DNA of 64,000 bases from assembly GCA_015680685.1 (NCBI GenBank), contig MNCI01004047.1, forward strand, positions 167,915-231,914, in the 5' to 3' direction. The first letter of the stretch is position 1, and each line of letters opens with the position of its first letter. The position numbers and the translations under genes were made by a program. Below the pieces are notes generated by a model, which saw nothing but the letters and a program-made list of their open reading frames with translations, was not told the DNA's origin and searched no databases. Positions 12,482 through 23,947 of this stretch are shown one piece after another. This stretch comes from Gnetum montanum (taxonomy: Eukaryota; Streptophyta; Gnetopsida; Gnetales; Gnetaceae).

Positions 12482-12668
12482 AGGTAACTTAAAATTTTTT
12501 GGTAACTTAAGATTTTTTGGGCAACTTAAAATTTTTAGGTAATTTAAAATTTTTTGGTAACTTAAAATTTTTTGGGTAACTTAAAATTTTTAGGCAACTT
12601 AAAATTTTATTTGTAACTTAAAATTTTTAGGTAACTTAAAATTTGTTTGGTAACTTAAAATTTTTTTG
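12482..12668. repeat. Short tandem repeat, about 20-22-bp unit, nine or more copies
   Basis: The unit ggtaacttaaaatttttt recurs with small changes (gcaactt, ggtaattt, aggcaactt) across 187 bp. A single further copy is at 13748-13768, at the head of the second copy of the adjacent direct repeat. Confidence 0.92.
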
Positions 12669-13083
12669 TTGATCTTTTGCGGCCAGGTAAGGAACGGTAA
12701 AGCAGCAAAAAGATTAAAACCTGAAAAGATTAAAATCTGAAACATGAAAAAAATTAAAAAAAAAACTCATCAAAGCATTACATTACACCACAAAATGTTT
12801 TTGGGGAGTTTCACCCCTCCTCGGTGTGTTTCTGGTAATACAGCTAAGCACCCGAAGCTGCAAAGGTAAGGGATGAGCATGCTAGTACGATACAATTTAT
12901 AATCTCCTATCTTAGCAAAATAGGAGATAATAACAACCCACTTAAAAATAGGGGGCCCCCACTCATGCTGGTTGAATAGGGGTGGGAGGAGGTACTGGCA
13001 ATTTGAAAATCAATTTTTCAGGGTGATCTGTCAAAGTCAATAAGTGTCGGATCTTTTTGGCAGAGCCGACAAGGTGTACGATT
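12655..13083. repeat. Direct repeat copy 1 (about 430 bp)
   Basis: From the last ggtaacttaaaatt unit through ttgttgatctt, cattacattacacca, gaggagataataacaaccca-like and tctttttggcagagccgaca, this block matches 13748-14157 in order and orientation. It contains the short inverted pair around ataggagat and the run gggggcccccac. Confidence 0.85.
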
Positions 13084-13747
13084 TAGGAATGCCCTCATGT
13101 TTATCAATGGACATGAGGGGTCCAGCCACACAATAAGGACAAACAAGATCGCGGGTGCACGTTGACAGCCAGAAAAAGGGGGGGGGGGAAAGGGAGGAAT
13201 CCATGAAAAATAGTAGTAACGAAGGAAGTGATTGTGGCTGTAAAAGCGGTAGTAGCAGCAGCTGCACAATGACGACAACTACACAGCGGCGGCGATTACA
13301 CGATGATGACATTGTTATCGCAGCAGCAGTGGTGGTGGCGGCATAAGGCAATGGTTGCGGCTGCAGCAAAACAATGGAGGCAGCCAACAAACCATAAGCA
13401 ACTGAAATGGAAACCCAAAAACTAGAAAAGAAAAGGTTGCAACAATGCCGAAGCTATGGATCCACTGGTTGTGGAAGATCATAACCAAAGAATGAGAGAT
13501 CAGTGGAGACGTTGGGTGATTTCCCAAGGCACAATGCTAGGAATGTGTTTCCTAAGGCACGATGCTAGGAATGTAGCCTCTTGCCATGGTTCGTAGAAAC
13601 CAACAATGCGATCAACCGTAATGATCCTACAAAGGAGAACTAACCAAAAATAGGAAGAATGAAAATGGTAAGACTCTGAGAACAACAACAACAAGGTTGC
13701 TAGAATGCAGTGATCAATTGTACATAGGCAACAAGATAGAAAATTTT
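13084..13747. other. Spacer between direct repeats, with low-complexity DNA
   Basis: The stretch holds a G run (13175-13185), CAG/GTA-type trinucleotide clusters around 13240-13350 (agcagcagctgc, gcagcagcag), and a short internal duplication of aggcacaatgctaggaatgt with aggcacgatgctaggaatgt near 13526-13576. Open frames on both strands follow from the trinucleotide bias and do not resemble a known protein. Confidence 0.6.
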
Positions 13748-14157
13748 TTTAGGTAACTTAAAATTTTTTTGTTGATCTTGTGCAGCTAGGTAAGGAACGA
13801 TAAAGCAACAAAAAGATTAAAACCTGAAAAAAACTAAAAAAACTCATCAAAGCATTACATTACACCATAAAATGTTTTCGGGGAGTTTCACCCCTCCTCA
13901 GTGTGTTTCTGGTAATGCTGCTAAGCAGCCGAAGCTGCGAAGGCAAGGGATGAGTATGCCAATGCGATACAATTTATAATCTCCCATCTTAGAGAAAATA
14001 GGAGATAATAACAACCCACTTAAAAATAGGGGGCCCCCACTCATGCTGGCCGAATGAGGGTGGGAGGAGGTACTGGCAATTTGAAAATTAGTTTTTCAAG
14101 GTGATCTGTCAAAGTCAACAAGGGTCGAATCTTTTTGGTAGAGCCGACAAAGTGTAG
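13748..14157. repeat. Direct repeat copy 2 (about 410 bp)
   Basis: This block matches 12655-13083 with scattered substitutions and the loss of a few bases in the adenine-rich segment. The spacing of about 660 bp between copies could mean LTRs of a tiny element or a segmental duplication. I saw no TG...CA ends or target duplication. Confidence 0.85.
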
Positions 14158-14200
14158 GGTTTAGGATTTAGTGTAAGGTTTAGGGTTTAGGATTTATGTG
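14157..14200. repeat. Telomere-like (TTTAGGG-type) short repeat
   Basis: Several agggtttagg units, some with a mutated base (aggattta), stand in a 40-bp run. They match the plant telomere heptamer but are too few to be a telomere. Confidence 0.5.
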
Positions 14201-14229
14201 CTAATAATAGAAATGTAAAGTGCATAAAA

Positions 14230-14520
14230 TAAAATAAAATAATAAAATAAAATAAATTTAGAAGAAAATAAAATAAAAGAAATGAGTAAGAAAACAAATC
14301 TCAAGTGCTACAAGGATGAATCCAAGAGCTCCTTTATTACCATACACAAGGTATGCTTAGGTACAGGATGCTCGAATAAAGATCCGTCCACACTTAGACC
14401 TCCAACTATGGGCACTTGGCTAGAGTTTCGCTACTTGACTCCTAAAAGACCTCCTCTTCTGAATTCTTCTTCTTCTTTTTTTCTTCCCCTATTGTGTGCC
14501 TAGGCATTGTATATATATGC
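14230..14520 (-). repeat. LTR-like relic inside element B
   Basis: The order of segments such as ttattaccatacacaaggta, ctcgaataaagatccgt, gggcac and agagtttcgctac parallels the middle of the family LTRs at 24750-24890 and 30930-31070. The match is partial and diverged. It suggests that part of another LTR of the family lies inside B. Confidence 0.55.
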
Positions 14521-14534
14521 TTGGAAGCAACTAC

Positions 14535-14800
14535 TCTAATAATTACAAAAACTGCCACTCTAATTTTAGAGAGAAACTGCCACTCTAATAATAACCACTC
14601 TAATAATTAGAGTAACTGCTCCAATAATAACCACTCTAATAATTAGAGTAACCATCCTAATAATAACCACTCTAATTATTAGAGTAACCACTCTAATAAT
14701 TACCACTCTAATTATTAGAGTAACCGCCCTAATAATAAGCACTCTAATTATTAGAGTAACCACCCTAATAATAACCACTCTAATTATTAGAGTAACTGCT
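14535..14800. repeat. 36-bp tandem array with an internal palindrome
   Basis: About six copies of a unit made of accactctaattattagagt followed by aaccaccctaataata are arranged head to tail. Each unit includes ACTCTAAT-N-ATTAGAGT, a perfect 8-bp inverted repeat around one base. The array has no stop codons in one minus frame, but that frame is only repeat translation. Confidence 0.93.
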
Positions 14801-14999
14801 CTCATCAATTTTCTTGCAACAATTTACTTGGTTGCTCGATTTTGAAAACATCTAATTGGTCAGCTGTGATAAATTGGGAAGGATCCCTTTGTTCAACTTA
14901 GAGGGTGATGAGCTTTTCTTATAGTCTTTACAACTCTACTTCTGCATGCTCGACCCTAACTTTAACCATGACCAATTTTCCTTTGGTTGAAATGAGGTT

Positions 15000-16330
15000 T
15001 GATTGTGCTACTGTGACATCTTGGGGATGTCAAATAAGGACGTCATGACTTGTCTTGTTTGCAGCAAGCAATGTAAAACATCCTCATGTTCCGAAAGAGT
15101 CATTAAGGAACTAGCCAAAACTTGAGCATAACGTGCTCTTATGAAATCTACCGATGGCACAATAGAAATGTTAAAAGATTTTTTGATGTGGTTTGCAACC
15201 ACCTCTATTGCTCCTGCCACATCCTAGTGTTGCACGACCATAACCATGGCACCTTCACCAATTTCTAATCTGACTTGGAAGGATGCAGCATTCCCAGAGA
15301 TCTACTGAGTCATTGGGACTCTCCTCTTGAAATCAAGGAAATGTGTCCACTTGTAGGGTCAGTCGAAATAGTGGGCTACACGACATCATCAATGACCATA
15401 AATAAATTTTCGGCATCATGACTCTTCCAACTGACTATCTTAGTGATTGTTCAGAGGTGACTAATGGACGATCGATAGTCTTGTTGCGGTAGTGATGATT
15501 GTTGGACTTGCTAGCTTATGGATTATGTGCTGGGCCCCACTTCCTATTATTAGATGGATCTTACAATTTGAGGCACAGTGGGCCCAACTGTTTACCTTCC
15601 TCTTGTTCTAATTGCTCACCAATGTCTTTTCTTGGCACTAGTGGTTTGAGTAGTTTAGCATACGAAGCATTTTGGTCTTTTCTAGGAACATCATTTGTAT
15701 AGCCCAAGATTCCAACACATCTGCATAGCTTCCTGATGAGACAAGGAAAGGCAAGGCAAGCTTCCCTATCTTTCTTTCTTAAAATCACCTTAATATTTCC
15801 ATCAGATATAAATGGGGAAGATTCACATTAAATTTTTTCATAAAAATTGCATGGCCTTGCGTCGGATAAGTAGATAATCTGTTTAAATCTTTGGTGGGGA
15901 AAATGTGATAAGTGCCGATCTTAAAGTAAATCCTCTCTTCTAGGATCAATTCTCCATAAACTTTATTTTCTTTGTTGAAGCTCATTTCAACCATAATTTT
16001 CTTGCATCTACATCCAAGCGAGTGGACAAATGAGCAACCTTTGGTCCTTCGTTTGGAAGATTCATAACCTTTGCAATGGCCTTTGCAGGAAAATCAATGG
16101 AAACACCACCTACATTGGCAATGGTGCCTTCCTCCTTGCCATGCCAGAATTCGTATGTTTCACCCAAATACCAGTCACAACTTTCTGAAAGAATGGGCCA
16201 TAATGGAGATGCCTTAAGTTGAGTCTTCACTGGTTCAGGGGCAAACTCAATGAAAGGCCCAAAATTGAGCTCCATGATCACAGCTATGAAGGTGGACTTC
16301 TCTTGAATGGCTTGAAGACATTCTTGAGAT
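15000..16330 (-). pseudogene. Extra ORF of element B, globular part (function unknown)
   Basis: Minus-strand frames at 15982-16281, 15785-15994 and 15561-15788 overlap end to end with frame changes. They read as one protein: an N-terminal stretch with PLWPILSESCDWYLGETYEF, then FPAKAIAKVMNLPNEGP, then ERIYFKIGTYHIFPTKDLNR. The 'xVMNLP.EGP' piece is reminiscent of plant transposon-associated domains of the Transposase_32 or plant mobile domain kind, which often have an LGLP-type motif. That is a loose resemblance and not an assignment. A fragment at 15008-15220 continues it. Stops show it is inactive. Confidence 0.4.
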
Positions 16331-17199
16331 AGTGTGAGACGTTGCCGTAGTTCTGCGGCCCTAACTTTGCCACCTTTTGCATGCCTAGATTACACTATCA
16401 CAGAAGTTTCTTGATGAATGCTAAATGAGTGGGCCTCCTACTCTGCATGTTCTACATGAGGTTCTTGGCCTTTGCCTTCTCTTGGGTGTTTAGCTACTTC
16501 TTGGAAAGGTCTTGCTCAATATCCTCTTTTTGGGGCCATCTGTAATCACACAAAAATCATTGTAACTAAGGTTGTGTAGAGAAATTTTTATCAATTCATA
16601 CCTTACTCATTGCCTTAATTAACAATCCATAATTGCGTAGTGTGATTTTTAGAGTTAGAAATATTTTCGAGAAGTGGCTCCAAAAGGTGTTATTATTGAC
16701 CTTACAATCATTTGGGTGGCTTGGTTGATNAGAATCAAATAGAATTAAAATCAGAATGTTAGGGAGCGAAATATTGTGCTTGGAATATGGAGATGTAAAG
16801 TTGTAAGTCTCAAAGGAAAATTTCAACAACTCCCCTAGTGTCAAATGAAAGAAATGAACTTAAAGTAGGTGGGGTCATTAGTATATATAGGTAGGGAAGA
16901 CTTGATATTGCCTACCCGGTATCAGGTCAAACGCAATATCGTGTACACAAAATCACGTCCCCATCGAAATGCATTGAATGTAGGGACTGAGTGGGAATAC
17001 TAAATTTTCGATATGTAATGAAGGATTGGAGATTAAATTGGAAGCTTTGGGGTATTTAGAAAATTAATTTTGAGGCACCAAAATTGTGTCATGGTGGAGT
17101 CATATATTAAAATTTGTGAAAAGGGGCAAGGATGAAAGGTGTATATTAATTGTTGAGGGATGATTGATTAACATGATAAGGGAAAGGATAATTCACTTA

Positions 17200-18550
17200 G
17201 ATGAGTAGTTAGAGGATGTAGAATAATGCATCATGTGCAATAGGGACAAGTTACATAAGTGGGTCCTTCCCAAAGTAGGCTCTAGCCTATGATGCCCTTG
17301 TGGAACCACCTATCTAATGTCCATGGGCACTAGAGAAGTTAAATGTAACATACATCTATGGACAAAACACACATGTTAAAATCACCAAGTTCAAATAATA
17401 ACTCTACATTACACCAACCATAAGTTATGAACACTCGGACAACGAGATGAGATGGACGGCAGAAGGAATCACCAAAATCAGGACATGAGGTTTCTAATGA
17501 TGATCACAATGGAATCTTGTGTGTAATTAGTGAGTAAATAACCATGTGTCTAGCTTTCCAAGTTCCTGAATAAGTCCATACCACATTGCAATGACACCGC
17601 ATTGCTTCATCCCATCGACAAACAATCATAAGCCTTTTAGAGTTATAAGGAGTAACATCACTTGGCATTTTGTTCAATGGAGGAGTAAGGGGGGAGCGTC
17701 ATGGTAGCTTACTCTCTTCCTTTCTTTTTTTTTCTTCTGTTTTATTTTTTTTCATTTTTTTTTTTGTGTTTTTTTTGGCACTATGAAGTCGCCTACCTTC
17801 AGACATGGGTACATGTCTTTCTAGTGGGACCCACAGAAGCTTATTTAATGCCATTTGGAGTTACTCTTACTCCCATTTTTTCTTAGAACTACAAGGATAT
17901 AGTTACAACCTCAGCAACACAATAGAACATATGGAAGTAGCCAAAGAGAATCTATGAATCCCCTTGATCTCATATCCTTGTCATTCCACCTTGGTCCTTC
18001 ACTCATCTCTCCAGACATAATGATTATCAAATTATTTATAGTTAGATGATTAAAAAGATTACCATTGTGACCAGAGCACAAACCTCTTATTAATGGAATA
18101 GGTGGATGGATGTCATGTCTCAATGTCTAAATAATCAATCCCCTATGACTAGGCAACATAGAGAAAAATATCACCTTAATGGGCAACATGATCAACTTAT
18201 TCACAGTCAAGATTATAATGAAAAATTGAAAACAACAATTAGAAAAAGTAAAGGAAATAGAGAAATGATAAAAAATCATAAAACAAAAAGATAAAATAAC
18301 ACTTAGGAATCCTAGAAATTAGAATGGTGGGTAACCCCTATGACTAAACATTTGGTCGTGGCTAGGATTAATAAGTGGATGAATAGGATCCATGCATGTA
18401 TGAAATGTTAGAAACCCTTCATGCCCTAGCCACAGGGTGTATATTAGTGGTATGATGGCTGGGTAGAGAAATTGTTGGTCACACACCTAATTATAGAAAG
18501 CCTAGTGGGGTAGGTTAGATGGTGTGTGTACATTATGAGGGAAATCCGAC
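17200..18550. other. Non-coding interior of element B shared with element C
   Basis: The segment around 17253 (agtgggtccttcccaaagta) matches element C around 25744 (agtgggtcctccccaaagca), and flanking words recur in the same order. A long T-rich run lies at 17707-17780, purine-rich on the element's own strand. I see no coding sequence. Confidence 0.5.
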
Positions 18551-18582
18551 CCATTATGGTACCCTTGACTATATGGCAATAT

Positions 18583-20796
18583 TTATGGATCTATGTGTCC
18601 CTTCACATTGGTGAATTCACTGGATTGTGTGGATGTTGGAGTGTTATGTGGAGGCTTGGATATAGTGACAGGGGCTATTGATGGAGCTAAAGAAGGTGTG
18701 GTACTAGGTTTTCCTTGGGCTGGTTTAGAGGGTGGAGTAGGTTCGGAAGTGTGATTCTTCTTCTTATGGTCATGCCTAAAGAAGGGACACTTCCAATGTT
18801 GCAGAGGGAACCTATTTTCATTAATAGCAATAGCACAAGTTACATTTGTTGGTTGGCGCAGTGGTGCAGAACCATTTGATACATTTGATTGTGGTGTAGA
18901 AGGAGGTGAAGGATGAGAATACCAAGGGTGAGGAGAAGTGTGAGAAGTATGAGGTGGTGATTCCTCAAGAGAAGACATGGGTCTACGGTACTCGAGAGAG
19001 TGATAATGACGATTGGAAGTAGAGGATTTAGAACTAGTTGGAAAAATATGATGTTGAACATAGTAGGTGTTTCGTTTTGATGAACAGGGAGGACGTGGTT
19101 GGCTAGATGCTAGCCTCCCCCACACTTGTGAGTTTTGTCACTACGATGGAGCAAAGTGTTGAGGTTGGTAATAGCTTCCCTCAAGATAGTCCAATGGTTT
19201 ATGGGGTACCTTGTGGAATAGGAATGCACCTAAATTGATACCTTTGTACAAATTTTGGGTGTAGCTTCCCTACCCAATGCTCATATAGATGTGACAAGAT
19301 TGGGCAATGGCCCTTTGGATGGTCATATAAATAAACATCACATCCATCCGCATTCTCTATAGTTGAGCCTTTGGCCTCGTTACCCTTAGCCCTTCTCCTT
19401 AGTTGCCAAACAATGTTCTGAACTATTTCTAATTTTTGTGCCCTCAATTTGTTTTGATTGCTAGGTTTATTTTGGATGACCCTCTCCTCAATAGTGTCTT
19501 CTAAGTTCACACTTTGTTCATTTGCCCATATGGTCATCTTGTTATGGTTTGCCTCAATTTCTGTATTGGCAAAGGTTGGAACTGTATCACCCTTTCAGAA
19601 TTGGTTGTTTCCTCTTCATTGTAGTTTCAAACCCTTGTTGTTTCTAAAGTTGGGGGGTCTTACTCAAATGCTTTGGCATTCTCCCATTTAGATAATTCTC
19701 TCTCTTCTTTTGCCAGATGTTGTATTAGTTCTTTGACCTGGTGGCCTTGGAACTTATATAGTTGTCCTCGAGCATACTTTCCAAGGTTCACCCTTGTTTC
19801 ATTGCTAAGCCCATCTATAACGTGGAGTATTTGCTCTTTCTCAAAGAACCTATGACCTGGACATTTGTTTAGTAAGGCATAGTATCTATCTAAGGCCATG
19901 TCTAAGGATTCATGTTGTTCTTGTTTCCATCTTTGGACTTATCTCCTCAAGGCAAACACTTGCGCATAAGTTTGGCATCTTTTAGTGAAAAGTTCCAACA
20001 TGGTTGACCACCGTCTGATTGAATTTGGTTCCAATGACCTATACCACACTTCGGCTTTATCGATTAGTGTCTTAGGAAAGAGCTTAAGATTTTGCCATTT
20101 GTTGTCCACATTGTTAAGTACACAAGCATCATGAAAGGCTTATAAATGATGTTACAAATCTAAATCATAGCCTCTTGCAAATTTTGGAATATTATTCAGG
20201 TTGAGCTTAGGTAGCCAACTCTTCTTGCGATGCATGTGAGATATCTTAATGGCTTATATGATGTGCATTAGGCTTTTAGGGACTAAAAAGGGTTTATCAT
20301 CGTTAGACAAGTTGTGATTAAAATCTCTATTTGATCACTAGTGACAATGGGGCTTGTGTTCATGTTGATGACCTTGACTGTGTCTATGGGTTGGATTTTT
20401 GCTTTTATTTCGATCCTTTTGTGGAGCTCTATCTCTATACCTACATTCATCTTTGTCAAAATTAGATGTTGAAGTTGAAGGGGAAGATGAAAAGGAGGAA
20501 CTAGTAGGATAGCCATGGCTTCTATAATGTTCCTCAAGGTTTCTTAGTTTATTGTTTCTAAGTACCGAGGAGGTCTTAGGCCTTGAGTCCTTCCCTAGTT
20601 TAGGACTAATGTCATCTTCTTCAAGATTGTCTACCTTAGGTGAATGTAGTCATTGAGTGTCGTTAGGGTGGCCATGGTTATGAACATTTTTTTCATAAGG
20701 TGGATCACTCCTATCTTCTTCACTGTATAATTTGTTAGTTCTCCAATGAACAGGTGCGCTATATGGTTCATAATCATTTTCACATGAGTGAGACAT
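18583..20796 (-). pseudogene. gypsy gag relic (element B)
   Basis: The likely start is the ATG at 20794-20796, about 120 bp from the primer site. It is followed by a Ser/His/Arg-rich N-terminal region. The core near 19660-20070 reads AEVWYRSLEPNSIRRWSTML, then LDMALDRYYALLNKCPGHRF, typical of a Retrotrans_gag domain. A His/Cys motif follows (GCDVYLYDHPKGHCPILSHL), and then a Pro/Ser-rich tail at 18583-19125 with repeated PP and SP pairs. Stops interrupt the N-terminal part and the core. Order and sequence match the gag of C. Confidence 0.8.
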
Positions 20797-20913
20797 TGTC
20801 ATCAATTTGTGATGTGTATTTGAATACTTCTCAAAAGATATATCATTAATACCCTTTTATAGCGATCTTGTGTAATATAACTAATCTAGATAACTAGCAC
20901 CATCCCCAACAAC

Positions 20914-20930
20914 AATGCCAATGATGAGCA
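20914..20930 (-). other. Primer binding site of element B (tRNA-Asp type, degenerate)
   Basis: CCCCAACAACAATGCCA lies one base before the LTR start at 20932. It is a decayed form of the tRNA-Asp 3' end, better kept in element C. Confidence 0.65.
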
Positions 20931-20931
20931 A

Positions 20932-21724
20932 TGAGGTACCTTTACGCTCAACAATACGAATACGAGCGTGTATGCATGATCTGATCAAACTCCGCAGATG
21001 GACTAGTTATGACACCTTGACAGTTATATGTTGATCGTAGTTTGCTATCTTCCCACCTGGACTAGTAGTAGCTTTGTCACGTATGGTTTAGTCTAGAGTG
21101 AGGCATATGATGTTGTCCTAATTCTACGTTACTCTTGATAACAAAAAAGATAAATTGATTAAACTAATAATGGAAGCAAAACCTAAATTAGCCTATGGTG
21201 ATGGTATTCATCCTTAACCATCCATACACATCTTGGACTTCATAGGATTACTATTGGGCATGTCAAGTATTTGCACTTAAATGCTCATGATTAAGGCATA
21301 CACATTCTGCTTAATGACAAGAAAAGTAAATAACAATAAATCAACTGTTAACTAAAGAAGGCATTAAATAATTACAACAATGAAATTAATCTAAGTGAAT
21401 GTTGTAATGATGAAAGTAATCTCAATCTTTATTGCCGGTCATGTGCGTGTCCAAGTACGTCACACTCAAACAAAGGTGTCATACAATTACAAACATCATA
21501 TTACGAGCCTGCACTGGGAATAACAAGCTTGAAAGAAAGAAACTGAAACTAAACTACCAAAAAGATAAGAACTTCTAACTTTCCCAAAAAAATTCTCCTC
21601 ACTATGTGCTTGAGTGTTGTATTTATAGGCTATCATAGGAATCATGATATCGCATATACGATATCATATCCAAGCGACGATATTGCATACTCGATATCGG
21701 GGCCTAGCAAACTGCGATTCATCA
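20932..21724 (-). repeat. 5' LTR of gypsy element B
   Basis: The LTR starts TGATGAGCAATGAGG and ends GATTCATCA. The right end, which is the start of U3 on the element's own strand, holds four gatat-centred motifs, among them atatcgcatatacgatatc and actcgatatcgg. It is followed by the CCAAT duplication. Confidence 0.9.
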
Positions 21725-22050
21725 CCAATGATACAAGCCTTGAAACAACAATTAAATTCCTTGAAAAACTTGGCATATAAAATGTCTTTTCCAACTCTAA
21801 AACAAAATGACTACTTAAAACTAATTTGTATGTTTTGACTACCTTCATATGTGAATGAATCTTGTTGCCTAAATAGATGCACAACTCACTTCCCACTGGC
21901 TTCCTTAGGTTTTACACCCTCTGCAAGGAATTAGTAACATGGATTGTAGAACTAGAGTCAATTCACCATGTGTTATGACCAACATCAACCATATTAGATT
22001 CAAAACAAACAAGTGAGATTTGAGTACCTTTCTTCTCAAGCCATTTATGA
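21725..22050 (-). pseudogene. copia protease region (element D)
   Basis: Minus-strand translation gives IDSSSTIHVTNS, the protease active site with D-S-S in place of the usual D-S-G. It is followed by YLGNKIHSHMKVVKTYKLVL and FYMPSFSRNLIVVSRLVSL, the standard sequence before the GAG-pre-integrase domain. The frame stops at the insertion of element B and lines up again at 10460. The change in the active site and a nearby stop indicate decay. Confidence 0.85.
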
Positions 22051-22802
22051 TATTTCGTATAATCCTTCTTTACATGTCCTTTCTTCTTGTAGAAAAAGCA
22101 TTTATATTCCTTCTTAATATTATCTTGTTGAGGTAGTTTGTCCTTTCCCTTATTCTTGGCTTACCCCTTATTCTTTCCTTGTGTTGCCAGATACACACAC
22201 TCTCTTGCTTCCATAGCAAGTCTACCCTCTTCTTGTACACACATGATCATTAGTTCATTGATTGGTCATTTTTCCCTATGTGTGTTATATGAAGTCTTAA
22301 AGGGTCTATATTGTTGTGGGAGCATGTTCAAGATGTAGTGCACAAGGAAAGACTCTGACATCTCAACCTCAAGTGTTTTTAGCTAAGCCGATATATTCCT
22401 CATTTGCATTATGTGCTCATGCATACCACGAATTCCAATGAGCTTCATGGACGAAAATTTCATTATTAAGGTGCTAACCGAAGCTTTGTCTTATGACTCA
22501 AATTGTTCATCAATTTCCTTCATTAAGGGTTGCACATTGTCATGTTGTTCCAATGAACCACACATATTAGCCAAGATCTTAGTCTTTATGAACATGACAC
22601 AGAGGTAATTAGATCTCTCCCATATTTTATAACGATTAACATCATCAGGTTGGCTACTTTTCATAATGGTAGGTGGTTCATCCTTATAGATAGCATAGTC
22701 AATGTCCATCCAGCCTAAATGAAGGAGAATTCTCTCCTTCCCCACCTTATAATTATCATCATTTAACTCAAAAATTTCACATTTAAAATAAGAGTAGTTC
22801 AC
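22050..22802 (-). pseudogene. copia gag with zinc knuckle (element D)
   Basis: The frame at 22491-22802 contains ELNDDNYKVGKERILLHLGW, the copia gag start. Stretches such as EVEMSESFLVHYILNMLPQQ follow, as in UBN2-type gag proteins. The zinc knuckle near 22070-22110 reads CFFYKKKGHVKKDY: the second and fourth metal ligands are tyrosine rather than cysteine, so it would not bind zinc normally. At least one stop occurs before the protease. Confidence 0.85.
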
Positions 22803-23933
22803 AAGTTGTATTACTGCATAAATTAAAACATGCTTATGTCACTAACTTTGAGGTTAAAATACTATATGACATGTTTACCAATGTAAATCATACATAAAAT
22901 ATGAATCAAATGACATAAAAATCTTCAGTGGGCTAAATTTTTAATTCAAACATGTTCATCTATCCTTATGATGAAACTGTTAAATTATATCCCTTTTCTT
23001 AACCTCTATGGGTAAATTAAGAAAAATAATTAAATACATAATCCTAATTAATAATATTAAATATATTGAAAATTCTTGTGGAATAAAATCTATTATATTA
23101 CATATGATTAATCACAATTTAACGTTTATTTACAATATGTGATCCAAAAACTCTTAAGATATAATTTTGCATAACTAAAGATGTTTTGGTTACTCTTTAA
23201 TTATACAAAATTATATAGATCACTAATCATTTTTTTAATGTAGAAAAACTATTTTCCTAGTTAATATATCAATATGTCACTTTATAGATATATACTAAAA
23301 TAAGTTATGCATTAATTAATTATTTCTAAAATAAATTACCAAATTCTAACATTCTTTAGGAAATATGGATTTAAAATAAACATAATTTTATTTTAGAAAT
23401 ATTAATTACTAAGCAACTTTATGCATTTCTAAATGAATTACCAAAATTTTAAAATCCATAAATGTTTTTGGTAATTTTAATCCCCAAAAAATATTTTAGA
23501 AATGCCAAAACAACTTAATTTGCAAGAATTAAATAAATTCTAGCATAAATTAATTTTTAAAATTTTATCTAATCTAAATGAAAAAATTTTGAATTTCACA
23601 AAGTTCCAAAAAAATGTATTTTGCATGATTCTAGAAAATGACGTGTTGTTTTGGCAAAGAACCGCATGTTTCATAGCTTCAAAATGACATGCCATTTAGC
23701 TATTGTAAAAATGATGTCATTTTAAAACTTCCTTAAATGTAGATCTTGCACCATTTTTGATGTTTCAAATCATAGAATTATTAGAAATTCAATTTACTAA
23801 TGATTTATGACATTATTTTTTACAAATAATCTTTGAAAAATAAATTCTATGGATTTAAACCATTGTTGAAAACTTCGTTAACATGAAACCTCATCTAAAC
23901 AAGTTCTGAGCATCAAAACAGAGACCTAGCCTA
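22803..23933. other. AT-rich leader region of copia element D
   Basis: This 1.1 kb between gag and the primer site is very AT-rich and has short repeated words around taattttaaaat and aatttaccaaa. No coding sequence is visible. Confidence 0.5.
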
Positions 23934-23945
23934 GCTTCGTTACCA
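23934..23945 (-). other. Primer binding site of copia element D (initiator-Met type, degenerate)
   Basis: GCTTCGTTACCA matches 9 of 12 bases of GCTCTGATACCA, the complement of the common plant copia primer site, and lies two bases before the LTR start at 23948. Confidence 0.55.
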
Positions 23946-23947
23946 AA

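Larger units (their letters stand above)
10466..21724 (-). mobile_element. Ty3/gypsy element B, non-autonomous, nested in copia D
   Basis: Two LTRs of 769 and 793 bp with ends TGATG and ATCA flank an internal region of 9.7 kb, with CCAAT target duplications outside. On the minus strand a tRNA-Asp-like primer site and a degenerate gag (20796 to about 18583) come first. The rest of the interior holds a second ORF region (16.3-15.0 and 12.4-11.5 kb) and several repeat arrays. I find no reverse transcriptase, integrase or RNase H, so the element probably moved with enzymes from a relative such as A. The interior may contain further nested insertions that I could not delimit. Confidence 0.88.

Noticed and set aside
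13037-13390. 117-codon and 86-codon minus frames and a 63-codon plus frame
   Set aside because: They are driven by trinucleotide repeats and overlap one another on both strands.
12482-14800. Repeat arrays that could be read as a CRISPR-like locus
   Set aside because: Units are contiguous, diverged and without unique spacers, and the DNA is eukaryotic.
14566-14808. 80-codon minus frame of repeated Arg-Val-Val-Ile-Ile type
   Set aside because: It is translation of the 36-bp tandem array, not a protein.
16880-16970. gatattgcctacccggtatc-like sequence resembling the palindromic LTR end
   Set aside because: Only about 80 bp match and no TGATG/CATCA end is present, so it was not called as a separate LTR.
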